From Nitrospinaceae bacterium (GTDB taxonomy: Bacteria > Nitrospinota > Nitrospinia > Nitrospinales > VA-1), in contig JAJDBA010000011.1 of the NCBI GenBank assembly GCA_029261675.1, positions 1 through 14,119 on the forward strand: DNA of 14,119 nucleotides. The letters are read 5' to 3'. Positions 8,001 through 13,963 of the stretch are shown here, one piece after another. The notes beneath the pieces are model-generated. The model searched no databases. It was not told the DNA's origin and saw only the letters and a list, made by a program, of their open reading frames with translations. Every line of letters starts with the position of its first letter. Position 1 is the first letter of the stretch. A program made the translations under genes and the position numbers.

Positions 8001-8687
8001 TCGATTGGCGGACACAAAGTTTATCTTCGAACAGGGGAGTATGACGACGGCTCTCTCGGTGAAATTTTCATCGATATGCATAAAGAAGGCGCCGCTTATA
8101 GAAGTCTGATGAACTGCTTTGCAATTGCCATTTCATTAGGACTGCAACACGGCGTTCCTCTCGAAGAATTCGCAGACGCTTTTGTGTTCACCCGCTTTGA
8201 ACCGAATGGGTTGGTTACAGGGAATAAGTCCATCAGCATGTCCACTTCAACGATCGATTATATTTTCCGCGAATTGGCGATCACCTACCTGGGGCGTGAC
8301 GATCTCGCACAAGTAACTCCAGATGATTTACGATCTGATTCGATTGGTAAAATGGATCAACAGTCGACGGATGAAGAAGAAGACAACCCTTTACCCCTCG
8401 TAGTAAAAAGTGAAGCGAAAGAATCCACAGAAGGCAATGTGCAAACAGCCCCCCCTGTTCAGGCTGTCCCCACCAACGGAAACGGTCATAGTAATGGAAA
8501 TGGCAACGGTAACGGCAACGGAGCCGCGAAACTGAGTGGAGGCACAGCCGTTGCCACCACAGCAGTGATCGCCAAGCTTAAAGGATATGAAGGAGATGCG
8601 TGTCAGGAATGCGGTAGCCTAACGCTGGTGCGAAATGGCACGTGTTTAAAATGCATGACCTGCGGAGCAACTTCAGGTTGTTCCTGA
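5064..8687 (+). CDS. nrdJ: Adenosylcobalamin-dependent ribonucleotide reductase (class II)
   Basis: NrdJ reduces ribonucleotides to deoxyribonucleotides in the cytoplasm, using an adenosylcobalamin-derived radical and no separate radical subunit. At 1207 residues it belongs to the long form common in alphaproteobacteria. The N terminus (QDPYRGIKF, WSQVAVDIMAQKYFRKAGVP) is typical. Catalytic residues are visible: Cys199 in PHACFILS and Cys487 in DTACNLASIN (redox pair), and Asn474, Cys476 and Glu478 in NPCSE (radical cysteine and partners). The loop CIAPTGTIG lies near 675. A TSCPD domain occupies about 965-1070. An Asn-Gly repeat linker (1138-1153) leads to a C-terminal tail with Cys1180, 1183, 1194, 1197, 1200 and 1206. 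Such a tail probably binds zinc and/or re-reduces the active site. The segment at about 295-400 is normal for this subfamily, not an intein. The ribosome site GGAG (5053-5056) lies 7 bases before the ATG. The cell must make or import B12. Confidence 0.97.
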   Translation: MRIDRKFTVESQDPYRGIKFVERVSKINNADGSLVAEIKNVLVPDTWSQVAVDIMAQKYFRKAGVPARLKKKFEPGMPEWLCPSVPDEEALNQLPVSAQYTREATSQEVIHRLAGCWTYWGWKKNCFNSEEAARNYYDEMRYMLIRQFAAPNSPQWFNTGINWAYGLEGPAQGHYYFDEDAGKLQKSASAYERPQPHACFILSVNDDLVGDGGIMDLWRQEARLFKFGSGTGSNFSNLRGSGEGLSGGGKSSGLMSFLKIGDRAAGAIKSGGTTRRAAKMVTLDMDHPDIEEFVEWKVKEERKVAALAAGSRITRRSLKSILQACWGEGLTDETRFEVQKNKALKKAVRKAIDCFVPENYIYRVIQLAQQGTKDIEFEEYDTSWTSEGYLTVSGQNSNNSVRLTNDFLRSVECDGNWNLIRRTDGEIAKTLPAKDLWDKVNFSSWSSADPGLQFHTTINEWHTCPEDGDIKASNPCSEYMFLDDTACNLASINLMNFYNEEKGLFEAEDYRHACRLWTLTLEISVSMAQFPNKAIAQKSYEFRTLGLGYANLGAMLMVMGIPYDSEKGRAIAGAISAMTTGASYAMSAEMAKELGTFTHYEKNKSSMLRVLKNHWRASHNVEAHDYDGLTIFPQGIQAEHCPAYLLDAAQKEWADALALGEQYGFRNAQTTCIAPTGTIGLLMDCDTTGIEPDYALVKYKKLAGGGYFKIINQSVPGALRRLGYKPEEVKEIVEFCVGSGSLDSSPYINRSSLKKKGFTDDVIDKIQLELPRVFDISFAFNKFVLGESFCKDVLNLSDDQLDSITFNILSHLGYTDEEIQSANDFICGRMTIENAPHLKERHYSVFDCATKCGRYGERFIRPEAHIQMMAAAQPFLSGAISKTINMPNEATIEDVEKAHMLSWKLMLKGTAVYRDGSKLSQPLNSVAIESFKHLEMEEDEEVAATPAAPAMKAAQQIIKIIEHKRRALPHRRKGYTQKASIGGHKVYLRTGEYDDGSLGEIFIDMHKEGAAYRSLMNCFAIAISLGLQHGVPLEEFADAFVFTRFEPNGLVTGNKSISMSTSTIDYIFRELAITYLGRDDLAQVTPDDLRSDSIGKMDQQSTDEEEDNPLPLVVKSEAKESTEGNVQTAPPVQAVPTNGNGHSNGNGNGNGNGAAKLSGGTAVATTAVIAKLKGYEGDACQECGSLTLVRNGTCLKCMTCGATSGCS
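8475..8522 (+). repeat. AAYGGN hexamer repeat encoding an Asn-Gly linker in nrdJ
   Basis: Near-tandem AAY-GGN codon pairs encode alternating Asn and Gly, broken once by His-Ser. The tract links the TSCPD part of NrdJ to its cysteine-rich tail. Third-position changes show that the repeat is not freshly expanded. A flexible tether fits the tail's expected need to reach the active site. Confidence 0.8.
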
Positions 8688-8730
8688 TTTAAACCCGCCT
8701 CGTTTAAATTGAAAATGTCAGCAGGAGTCC

Positions 8731-8753
8731 GGCCGGCGATTTCTTCGCCGGCC
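8731..8753. other. GC-rich hairpin after nrdJ
   Basis: GGCCGGCGA and TCGCCGGCC form a perfect 9-bp stem with loop TTTCT, starting 43 bases after the nrdJ stop. GCAG (8721-8724) and CTGC (8757-8760) could extend it with mismatches. No T tract follows on either strand, so it is not a classical intrinsic terminator. It may protect the nrdJ mRNA 3' end, end transcription by another route, or be a palindromic repeat unit. Confidence 0.5.
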
Positions 8754-8894
8754 TCTCTGCTCCACCACTCGGCGTGGGGCCAATAGGTCGATTCTCGACG
8801 AGCTTGCAGATGCCCTCAAGCCTTTTACTATAAGTTTGTTAATATTTCTTTGTTGGCCCCTCTGCTTTTTAGCCCTCTTACAAGAAACCTTTGT

Positions 8895-9040
8895 CGTCAT
8901 TGCGAACGAAGTGAAGCAATCTAAGTTCTACAACGACATGTGCTTATAAAATAATACATTGCCGACGCTCAGAGAGTGTTTTGGATTAAGAGTTTTTACC
9001 CGGTCTGGATCGCCACGCCGCTTCGCGGCTCGCGATGACG
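8895..9040. repeat. Palindromic interspersed (REP-like) repeat, GTCATTGCGA family
   Basis: The left end reads CGTCATTGCGAACGAAG and continues to 8922. The right end (9007-9040) is its degenerate inverted copy, closing in GCTCGCGATGACG. About 84 unrelated bases lie between. The right arm folds on itself: ATCGC (9009-9013) with GCGAT (9032-9036), and GCCGC-TTC-GCGGC inside. From memory, short repeats beginning GTCATTGCGA and ending in an AAGCAATCT-like motif are dispersed in many bacterial genomes. No coding potential is seen. Confidence 0.65.
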
Positions 9041-9148
9041 TACGGAGGAGTTTCGCAAAGATATCCGAGAGTAGTAATTAGTCAAAGGTCGTCCCGTCAC
9101 AGATATCGCTGATTGGCTTAAAATTGAAAAACAGAAAAATATATATTG

Positions 9149-9185
9149 TGATCGGACAGCTTCGGCTTTCGACCCAAAACGATCA
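9149..9185. other. Nested inverted repeat upstream of the orphan lipoprotein gene
   Basis: TGATCG (9149-9154) pairs with CGATCA (9180-9185). Between them AGC-TTCG-GCT (9158-9167) makes a small UUCG-tetraloop hairpin. It lies 67 bases upstream of the gene at 9253, so it could be a leader structure or a binding site for its promoter. No clear -35/-10 pair was identified between it and the gene. Confidence 0.3.
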
Positions 9186-9252
9186 TTACTATTTTAATGG
9201 TTGTCTAGAAATTTTATTTTTAAACTTCTAAGATAATTTTGGAGATATTTAT

Positions 9253-9981
9253 ATGAAATTGCATAAAACAATAGTTTTATTGCTGGGAACTTTCCTCACT
9301 ATTTCCTGTGCAATCAGTCCAGAGATCCGAGAAATCAATCCTACCCCTGAAAAAATGTTTTTTGAAGGCTTCTCTTTATTGACTCCAAATGAGAAAGGAT
9401 GGCTATATAAAAAAAGTGAACGGATGGATTCTGGTTTGGTTGCGCGTAGGTACATAGATGGTTTTGGAGAGAATATTTTAAATACTATGATGGCAGAATT
9501 GGATGAAAACTATGTTCTTCGTACTACCATTTTACCGCTCCCAAATTTTGAGGAAAATGGAGCTTTTTTACATTTTGTTAAAGAAAAACTAGTTAATAAC
9601 GAATATGGAGTTCGCCATAAAATGTTGGAAAGGTATCAGGAGCTCTCAATGGTCGGAAAAAAGAATTGTGTTCTTGATTATTATAAAGGCAAAGATTTAA
9701 AAGCAAAAAAAACCTCTTCAAATTCTGATCCCATGATTTTGGAGGCAATGCACTTTATCTGCCTTCATCCTAGTGAAAATACCGCTTTATATTTTGCCTA
9801 TTCCTTTAGGTATTACTCAAAAAATAGAGATGTTCGTTTAAAAGAAAAGGCCCTTGCGGTATTAAAAAATATTGATTATTCGGAAATTAATGTGGAAAAA
9901 AAGAAAGTTTTTAAAGATATGGTTGCAAATGAATTGGATGATTTAATAGTTCTAATCAAGAAAGGTTTTTTCACTATTTAA
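9253..9981 (+). CDS. Hypothetical lipoprotein, A+T-rich
   Basis: The 242-residue protein is not recognised. The N terminus MKLHKTIVLLLGTFLTISC is a short lipoprotein signal ending at Cys19; Thr at -3 is slightly atypical, but -1 Ser and the hydrophobic core fit. It is therefore probably anchored in a membrane on the periplasmic side. The remainder is soluble, mixed alpha/beta in appearance, with one aromatic-rich segment (TALYFAYSFRYYSKNRD) and a Lys-rich C-terminal third. GGAG at 9241-9244, 8 bases before the ATG, supports the start. The gene stands alone, with non-coding DNA on both sides. It is visibly richer in A and T than its neighbours, using many AAA, TTT and ATT codons. That may mean horizontal origin or weak expression. 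Confidence 0.75.
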   Translation: MKLHKTIVLLLGTFLTISCAISPEIREINPTPEKMFFEGFSLLTPNEKGWLYKKSERMDSGLVARRYIDGFGENILNTMMAELDENYVLRTTILPLPNFEENGAFLHFVKEKLVNNEYGVRHKMLERYQELSMVGKKNCVLDYYKGKDLKAKKTSSNSDPMILEAMHFICLHPSENTALYFAYSFRYYSKNRDVRLKEKALAVLKNIDYSEINVEKKKVFKDMVANELDDLIVLIKKGFFTI

Positions 9982-10042
9982 AATTAAGTTCTTAATTAGG
10001 GGTTGACTCATCCCTTCCTGATATGCCGCTCATAGATCTACG

Positions 10043-10066
10043 AGCTTCTTGTGAAGTCGGCTTTTT
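10043..10066 (+). terminator. Possible terminator of the orphan lipoprotein gene
   Basis: AGC-TTC-TTGT-GAA and a downstream GCT form a small imperfect stem (a GTCG bulge on the 3' side), followed at once by TTTT. It lies about 60 bases after the lipoprotein stop, in the convergent gap. The rest of 9982-10233 (252 bases) shows no gene or other recognised element. Confidence 0.3.
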
Positions 10067-10233
10067 GTGTGGAGTTTTCCTTTTAGTGTTTTCGCACAAC
10101 CTAGGCCGATACCTGCCAATTTAACCCGTTTTTCTTTTCGGTTTTTCATCATTATTTGAAAAGGAATTTAACTGTTTCCAGAAGCGCAATTATTTTGTCA
10201 GGAAAAAAGAGTATAGACCTATTGCCTCCCGCG

Positions 10234-11091
10234 TTAGCGGGTGCAGCGGAAGCCGAAGGTGGGGTTTTTTAGTTTTGCGTCTACTTTATTACGGAACGAA
10301 ATTTTTGATTGATTGTTGTAGCTGGTCCAGCCGCCTCCTTTGACGATTTGTAAATCTTTGTTTTTCGATTGTACCCATTCCCATACATTGCCTGTCATAT
10401 CCATAACACCATAAGGGCTTGCGCCTGCAGGAAAAGAAGCTACGTGTGCTACGGATAGGTGGCCGTCTTCTTTGCCGAACGTGTTGGCATGTTTAGGTCG
10501 GAACTCATTGCCCCAGGGCCAGGTGAAGGTTGAGTTGCCTCTGGCGGCGGCTTCCCATTCTTCTTCGCTGGGTAAACGCTTGCCAGCCCATTTGCAATAT
10601 TTTATTGCCTGATACCAGTCTATTCCCATAGCGGGGCATTGCGGGCAGGGTTTGCCGTTGGTGAACGGTTTTTCGTTGTATCGAGGTTGGAATTTTTTAA
10701 AATTTTCTACTGTTGTTTCTGTCCGGTCAATATAGAACGCCGAGAGGGTTACAAAACGCGAGCCGTTTTCATCGGGACTCAAAGTTCCACTTGCGGCTAT
10801 TTTTTTTACACCCACAAGGTATTTCCCTTGGTTGATCAAGATCATTAAAGTTTGATCTTTCTCATTTAAAATAGTGGGAAGAAGAGAGGTGTCGGTTGAT
10901 GTGATTTGTGGCTGACGCGGGCTTAGTTGTTTTCTAGGGGATTTCTTTTTGGTTCGAACTGGTTTTTTGCGGGATTTTTTATAGTACCGAGATTGATCCT
11001 GCTTGGCATATCGTTTTCGATGCTTTTTGGCAGGCGTGCCGCAGGCACTCACCCAGATAAATATTAGGATGAAGACAATGGTGAGTCTCAA
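10234..11091 (-). CDS. Lipoprotein with FGE-sulfatase (SUMF1-like) domain, non-catalytic
   Basis: The 285-residue product begins with a clean lipoprotein signal: hydrophobic core, then lipobox VSA-Cys17. A very basic linker rich in Lys and Arg (about 22-54) follows, then an FGE-sulfatase domain from about 90 to the end. Family hallmarks are KRLPSEEEWEAAAR (171-184), PYGVMDMTGNVWEWV (226-240), KGGGW (251-255) and the terminal GFRC (280-283). True formylglycine-generating enzymes carry two catalytic cysteines shortly after KGGSY. Here that stretch reads TSYNNQSKISFRN with none, so sulfatase activation is unlikely and a binding or structural role in the envelope is more probable. The start is TTG, overlapping the TGA of the TPR gene (TTGA). 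No other Met or start codon would keep the lipoprotein signal. The stop codon lies in the loop of a CCCGC/GCGGG hairpin (10228-10241). Confidence 0.85.
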   Translation of the reverse strand: MRLTIVFILIFIWVSACGTPAKKHRKRYAKQDQSRYYKKSRKKPVRTKKKSPRKQLSPRQPQITSTDTSLLPTILNEKDQTLMILINQGKYLVGVKKIAASGTLSPDENGSRFVTLSAFYIDRTETTVENFKKFQPRYNEKPFTNGKPCPQCPAMGIDWYQAIKYCKWAGKRLPSEEEWEAAARGNSTFTWPWGNEFRPKHANTFGKEDGHLSVAHVASFPAGASPYGVMDMTGNVWEWVQSKNKDLQIVKGGGWTSYNNQSKISFRNKVDAKLKNPTFGFRCTR

Positions 11092-11498
11092 TGTTCTTTC
11101 TGATCCATGAACGAGTCCATTTTCCCTTTCAGGCGGCGATACTTCTTATAGCTTTCTTCTGATTCTTCTTTCTTCCCCATCAATTCGTAGGTGTACCCCA
11201 GGCTATACCAGCCGTTGTGATGGGTGGGGTCGATTTTTAATACTGTTTTGAATGCCTGCTCCGCATCAGTGAACTTTTTCTCGTAATTATAGATGCCACC
11301 GAGATTATAATATCCGTCTGCGTTATTTGCATCTTTCTCGATTGCTTTTAAAAAGGATTTTTTAGCAGAGTCGTATTCTTCGTGCTTTAAATGCTCTAAC
11401 CCTTCTTGCACATATTCGCCACTACTTTTGTCACTGCATTGAGTTAAAATCATTCCTAATAGGATCAATGCTAAAAATTTTGGGAAAGAGCGAATCAT
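11088..11498 (-). CDS. TPR-repeat lipoprotein
   Basis: The 136-residue protein has an N-terminal signal (about 1-20) ending in LTQ-Cys21, a lipobox-like site with an unusual Gln at -1. Three tetratricopeptide repeats follow, at about 27-59, 60-93 and 94-127. They show the usual pattern (YYNLGGIYNYEKKFTDAEQAFKTVL, then WYSLGYTYELMGKKEESEESY; each segment is read in part). TPR arrays are protein-binding scaffolds, so this is probably an envelope-anchored adaptor. It is the upstream gene of a pair: its TGA overlaps the TTG start of the FGE-fold lipoprotein, giving translational coupling and suggesting that the two act together. A purine-rich AAGGCAAG lies upstream of the ATG at 11498 as a modest ribosome site. 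Confidence 0.85.
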   Translation of the reverse strand: MIRSFPKFLALILLGMILTQCSDKSSGEYVQEGLEHLKHEEYDSAKKSFLKAIEKDANNADGYYNLGGIYNYEKKFTDAEQAFKTVLKIDPTHHNGWYSLGYTYELMGKKEESEESYKKYRRLKGKMDSFMDQKEH

Positions 11499-11608
11499 TT
11501 TTTCTTGCCTTAATAATGTTTGCTAACCTGTTCCCTGAGTTCTGGAAACACATAGTGTCAATATAACACCAATGCTTATTCTCCATTATATTAAAAACGG
11601 CAAGCAAT

Positions 11609-12775
11609 ATGACTGAAATTGTCCTTCTATCTGGCGTTATCGTATTGGCTGTGATTGCCAGTATGAGGAATGAGCTGATTGGAAGCTATCGCCTTTTGTC
11701 GTGGATGAGAAGGCGATTGGATCTATTGAAAGCGCGTGGTCATAAAACTGTCTTGGAAGAAGAACGACAGGCTATTCAGGAAACATTGATGGCTTGCGAA
11801 CGATTGCGGAATATTAATTTTGAAGAATGGGATTTTAAATCTGCAACCCTTTCTTTGATCGAAAAAATCGCTTTTATTTATCATCCCAATGCACAGGTTC
11901 CGATAGAACAAGCGCGGTTGGGCGATGTTCTCGAAGCGTTGCAGGAGGCGAACCAGAAAATTTTACATGTCCTTCATCTTCCCCAGATTGAATATGTGAC
12001 GCAGTTTCGCGTTGTTCAGATTTTTGAAATCCAAAAGGCATCAGCCGCCAGTCCAAAAGAATCTGGACTAAAAAGCCGTTTGCTGGAAGCCTTAATTTTT
12101 AAGTGGATTTTTAGGTCGCTTCTCATTCAGTGGGTGTTATTGGTAGGAGAGGCGGCACTAAAAGTCTATGGCGGCAATCAGGAAGAAGGGGAGGTGGAAG
12201 CCGAGGCCATTCTTGCAGACTGGGAAAACCTTTCTGATACTCCGGATACCCCGTTGCCTGAAAGTGTGAAAGCGATTGTTGAGTCTTCGAAAAAGAAGAT
12301 TGTTTTTTCACCCACCGCCATTCCCTGGAAGAAGGTCGGGCAAATATATTATTTACTGACAGAGCAAATTGCCCGGCACTACCATTCTGATTCTGCTTCT
12401 CCCATTTACGAAGCACGGGTTTGCGACTTGCTCAAATCTGTGGCTGATTCTCTCGAGGGGATAGCTCGATTGGGACAGAAACCCGTGCTGAATAAAATTT
12501 TAAAAATACGAATCTCAAAATTGACGCAAGCGAAAGACCTCGCTCTTCCTTTTGGGCAGAACAAGGTTATGGAATGGGTGAACAAGTATCAAGTAGGTGG
12601 TATCGCCAAGTGGTCGCATACGCTATATAGAACCCTGCAAAAAAAACAGCCGGGAATCCTTTTACGAGATGTGGCGTTTGGAGTTGTTAAGGAGGGAGGC
12701 AAACGCTGGCTGGTTTTATATCTTCACGGTAAGGTCGCAGTCGAGGCGAATAAACTTTATGGTTCTAATCCTTAG
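11609..12775 (+). CDS. Unrecognised membrane-anchored protein with an internal duplication
   Basis: The 388-residue protein belongs to no family I can name. Residues 3-18 form a short hydrophobic N-terminal segment followed by Arg/Lys-rich sequence, which suggests a signal anchor with the bulk in the cytoplasm. Residues about 75-190 and 239-387 look like two copies of one mainly helical domain. Glu85, Tyr91-His92, Pro98-Ile99, Ala102-Arg103 and Asp106 match Glu252, Tyr258-His259, Pro265-Ile266, Ala269-Arg270 and Asp273, at a constant offset of 167. Both copies finish in LYG-x-N-like sequence (187-190 and 384-387), with about 30 extra residues in copy 2. Copy 1 also has a hydrophobic stretch (163-178) that might touch the membrane. 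A Glu-rich linker (191-215) joins them. The gene diverges from the TPR gene and converges on the methyltransferase. The ribosome site is weak. Confidence 0.8.
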   Translation: MTEIVLLSGVIVLAVIASMRNELIGSYRLLSWMRRRLDLLKARGHKTVLEEERQAIQETLMACERLRNINFEEWDFKSATLSLIEKIAFIYHPNAQVPIEQARLGDVLEALQEANQKILHVLHLPQIEYVTQFRVVQIFEIQKASAASPKESGLKSRLLEALIFKWIFRSLLIQWVLLVGEAALKVYGGNQEEGEVEAEAILADWENLSDTPDTPLPESVKAIVESSKKKIVFSPTAIPWKKVGQIYYLLTEQIARHYHSDSASPIYEARVCDLLKSVADSLEGIARLGQKPVLNKILKIRISKLTQAKDLALPFGQNKVMEWVNKYQVGGIAKWSHTLYRTLQKKQPGILLRDVAFGVVKEGGKRWLVLYLHGKVAVEANKLYGSNP

Positions 12776-12776
12776 A

Positions 12777-12797
12777 CTTATTTGCGTAGCAAATAAG
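12777..12797. terminator. Hairpin at the convergent gene junction
   Basis: CTTATTTGC-GTA-GCAAATAAG is a perfect 9-bp stem with a 3-base loop. It starts two bases after the plus-strand stop and contains the stop and last codons of the minus-strand methyltransferase. A structure shared by two genes ending 2 bases apart could act as a bidirectional transcription end. It lacks a T tract on either side and is A+T-rich, so termination is an inference. Confidence 0.45.
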
Positions 12798-13605
12798 AAA
12801 CCCGGATGCCGCTGGTGTATACATCAGCCCAGTGGGAGGATTTTTTTTGATCGGGTGTGAGTAAGTCGTGATAGGTACAAGGCCGGGTTGCGTAGGTCGA
12901 CCAGTCCAGTTTTGTGAATTGAGCATTCAGAGACTGGAACCAGATTTCAAGTAACTCGGCGCTGGGTAAGGTGATCAGGCTGAGGTCTTTGCTGCGGTAA
13001 TCAAAGGAGTCTGGCAGTGTGTAATCTTTTTTTCCGGGTTGCGTCAACGCCGTTAGAAGGATCGGGAGCTTTAGTGTTTCTTCATTCACATTTTCATAAA
13101 CCTGCGGTGCGTCTTTTCCTTGAATAGCAGCATAGGCCGCAGTGAACGTGTCGAGTATCACCGTTTCTTTTGCCGCGCGCAACATGAGCTTGAGCAGTCG
13201 ATAAGGTTCGGTTGTGTAATAGAGCATCCCCAGGCAAAGCACCGTATCAAAACTTCCTTCCTCAATATTCTCCAGATATTCCAAGGCATTGCTAACAGCC
13301 ATGGAATATTTTTCTTTCGAAACATTGAGTTCCTGAAATAATTTCTGCCCCAACCGAATCATTTTTTCTTCGGTATCGATTCCCTGGATGAATTCCGCAC
13401 CGGATTCTAAAGCCGCATAAGCGAATGTTCCCATATGTGATCCGACATCGAGAATTCTTTTCCCTTGGATGGTTTCCTGATTTTCTGTCAGCAGGTGGTT
13501 GAGCCTGGCGTTGAGGCATTCAGGATGATATGGGATGGCCCATCGGGTTTTCCGGGTTTCGTGGACCAGAAAGGGAGAATCTTCGGGAATGAGAGGTTTT
13601 TTCAT
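12778..13605 (-). CDS. SAM-dependent class I methyltransferase
   Basis: The 275-residue protein has the Rossmann-like methyltransferase core. Motif I is ILDVGSHMGTFAYAALESGA (51-70). The acidic residue that should contact the SAM ribose is Asp77 in GID. A motif IV-like FDTVLCLGMLYYTTEP spans 119-134. The arrangement resembles Methyltransf_25/CmoB-like enzymes, but no substrate-specific feature is seen. The C-terminal half (about 155-275) appears family-specific and contains a Trp-rich segment. A tRNA, small molecule or protein could be the substrate. The ATG at 13605 has no Shine-Dalgarno sequence, but no better start exists. It is a single gene converging on the 11609-12775 gene. Confidence 0.8.
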   Translation of the reverse strand: MKKPLIPEDSPFLVHETRKTRWAIPYHPECLNARLNHLLTENQETIQGKRILDVGSHMGTFAYAALESGAEFIQGIDTEEKMIRLGQKLFQELNVSKEKYSMAVSNALEYLENIEEGSFDTVLCLGMLYYTTEPYRLLKLMLRAAKETVILDTFTAAYAAIQGKDAPQVYENVNEETLKLPILLTALTQPGKKDYTLPDSFDYRSKDLSLITLPSAELLEIWFQSLNAQFTKLDWSTYATRPCTYHDLLTPDQKKSSHWADVYTSGIRVSYLLRK

Positions 13606-13963
13606 TTCGAGAAAGAAAGATTATTTTTGTGCTTTTATGATTTTTTTTGAGGCGGATTTCAATGTAGCAGAAAAACCGGAACTATCCAATTTTAAAGGAG
13701 TTTTCAGGGTATTGAAGAGGTGATTTCCCTCCAAAATGTAAGCTATTGATTTTATTGGCTTAATCTGTTTTAATAGCGGAAGTTGTTTGATTTATTTGGA
13801 GTTATCGGTCCTTTTTTTTCTGCTTAGAAGCCTGAAATATTGAATTTAAATCCATCAAAATTGAAGTTATCTCAAAGTCAGTTTGCTTATACGGCCCTTG
13901 TTTTATTGGGTGGAACGCCCGATAATAAAATATTCCCAGTTAACAAACATTTGTGAGTGAGTG
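13606..13963. other. 358-base intergenic region with a possible promoter
   Basis: No gene is supported here. On the plus strand TTGTTT (13898-13903), a 17-base spacer and GATAAT (13921-13926, 5 of 6 matches to TATAAT) could be the promoter of the gene starting at 13964; its -35 is poor. The minus-strand promoter of the methyltransferase should also lie at the left end, but I could not place it. T-rich runs occur at 13643-13650 and 13811-13820 without clear stems. Confidence 0.3.

Noticed and set aside
8718..8900. A 60-codon minus-strand open frame in the nrdJ downstream gap
   Set aside because: It is Arg-rich with no motif and crosses the GC-rich hairpin and the start of the palindromic repeat.
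13535..13723. A 62-codon plus-strand open frame at the methyltransferase 5' end
   Set aside because: More than a third overlaps the methyltransferase on the other strand. No ribosome site or recognisable sequence is present.
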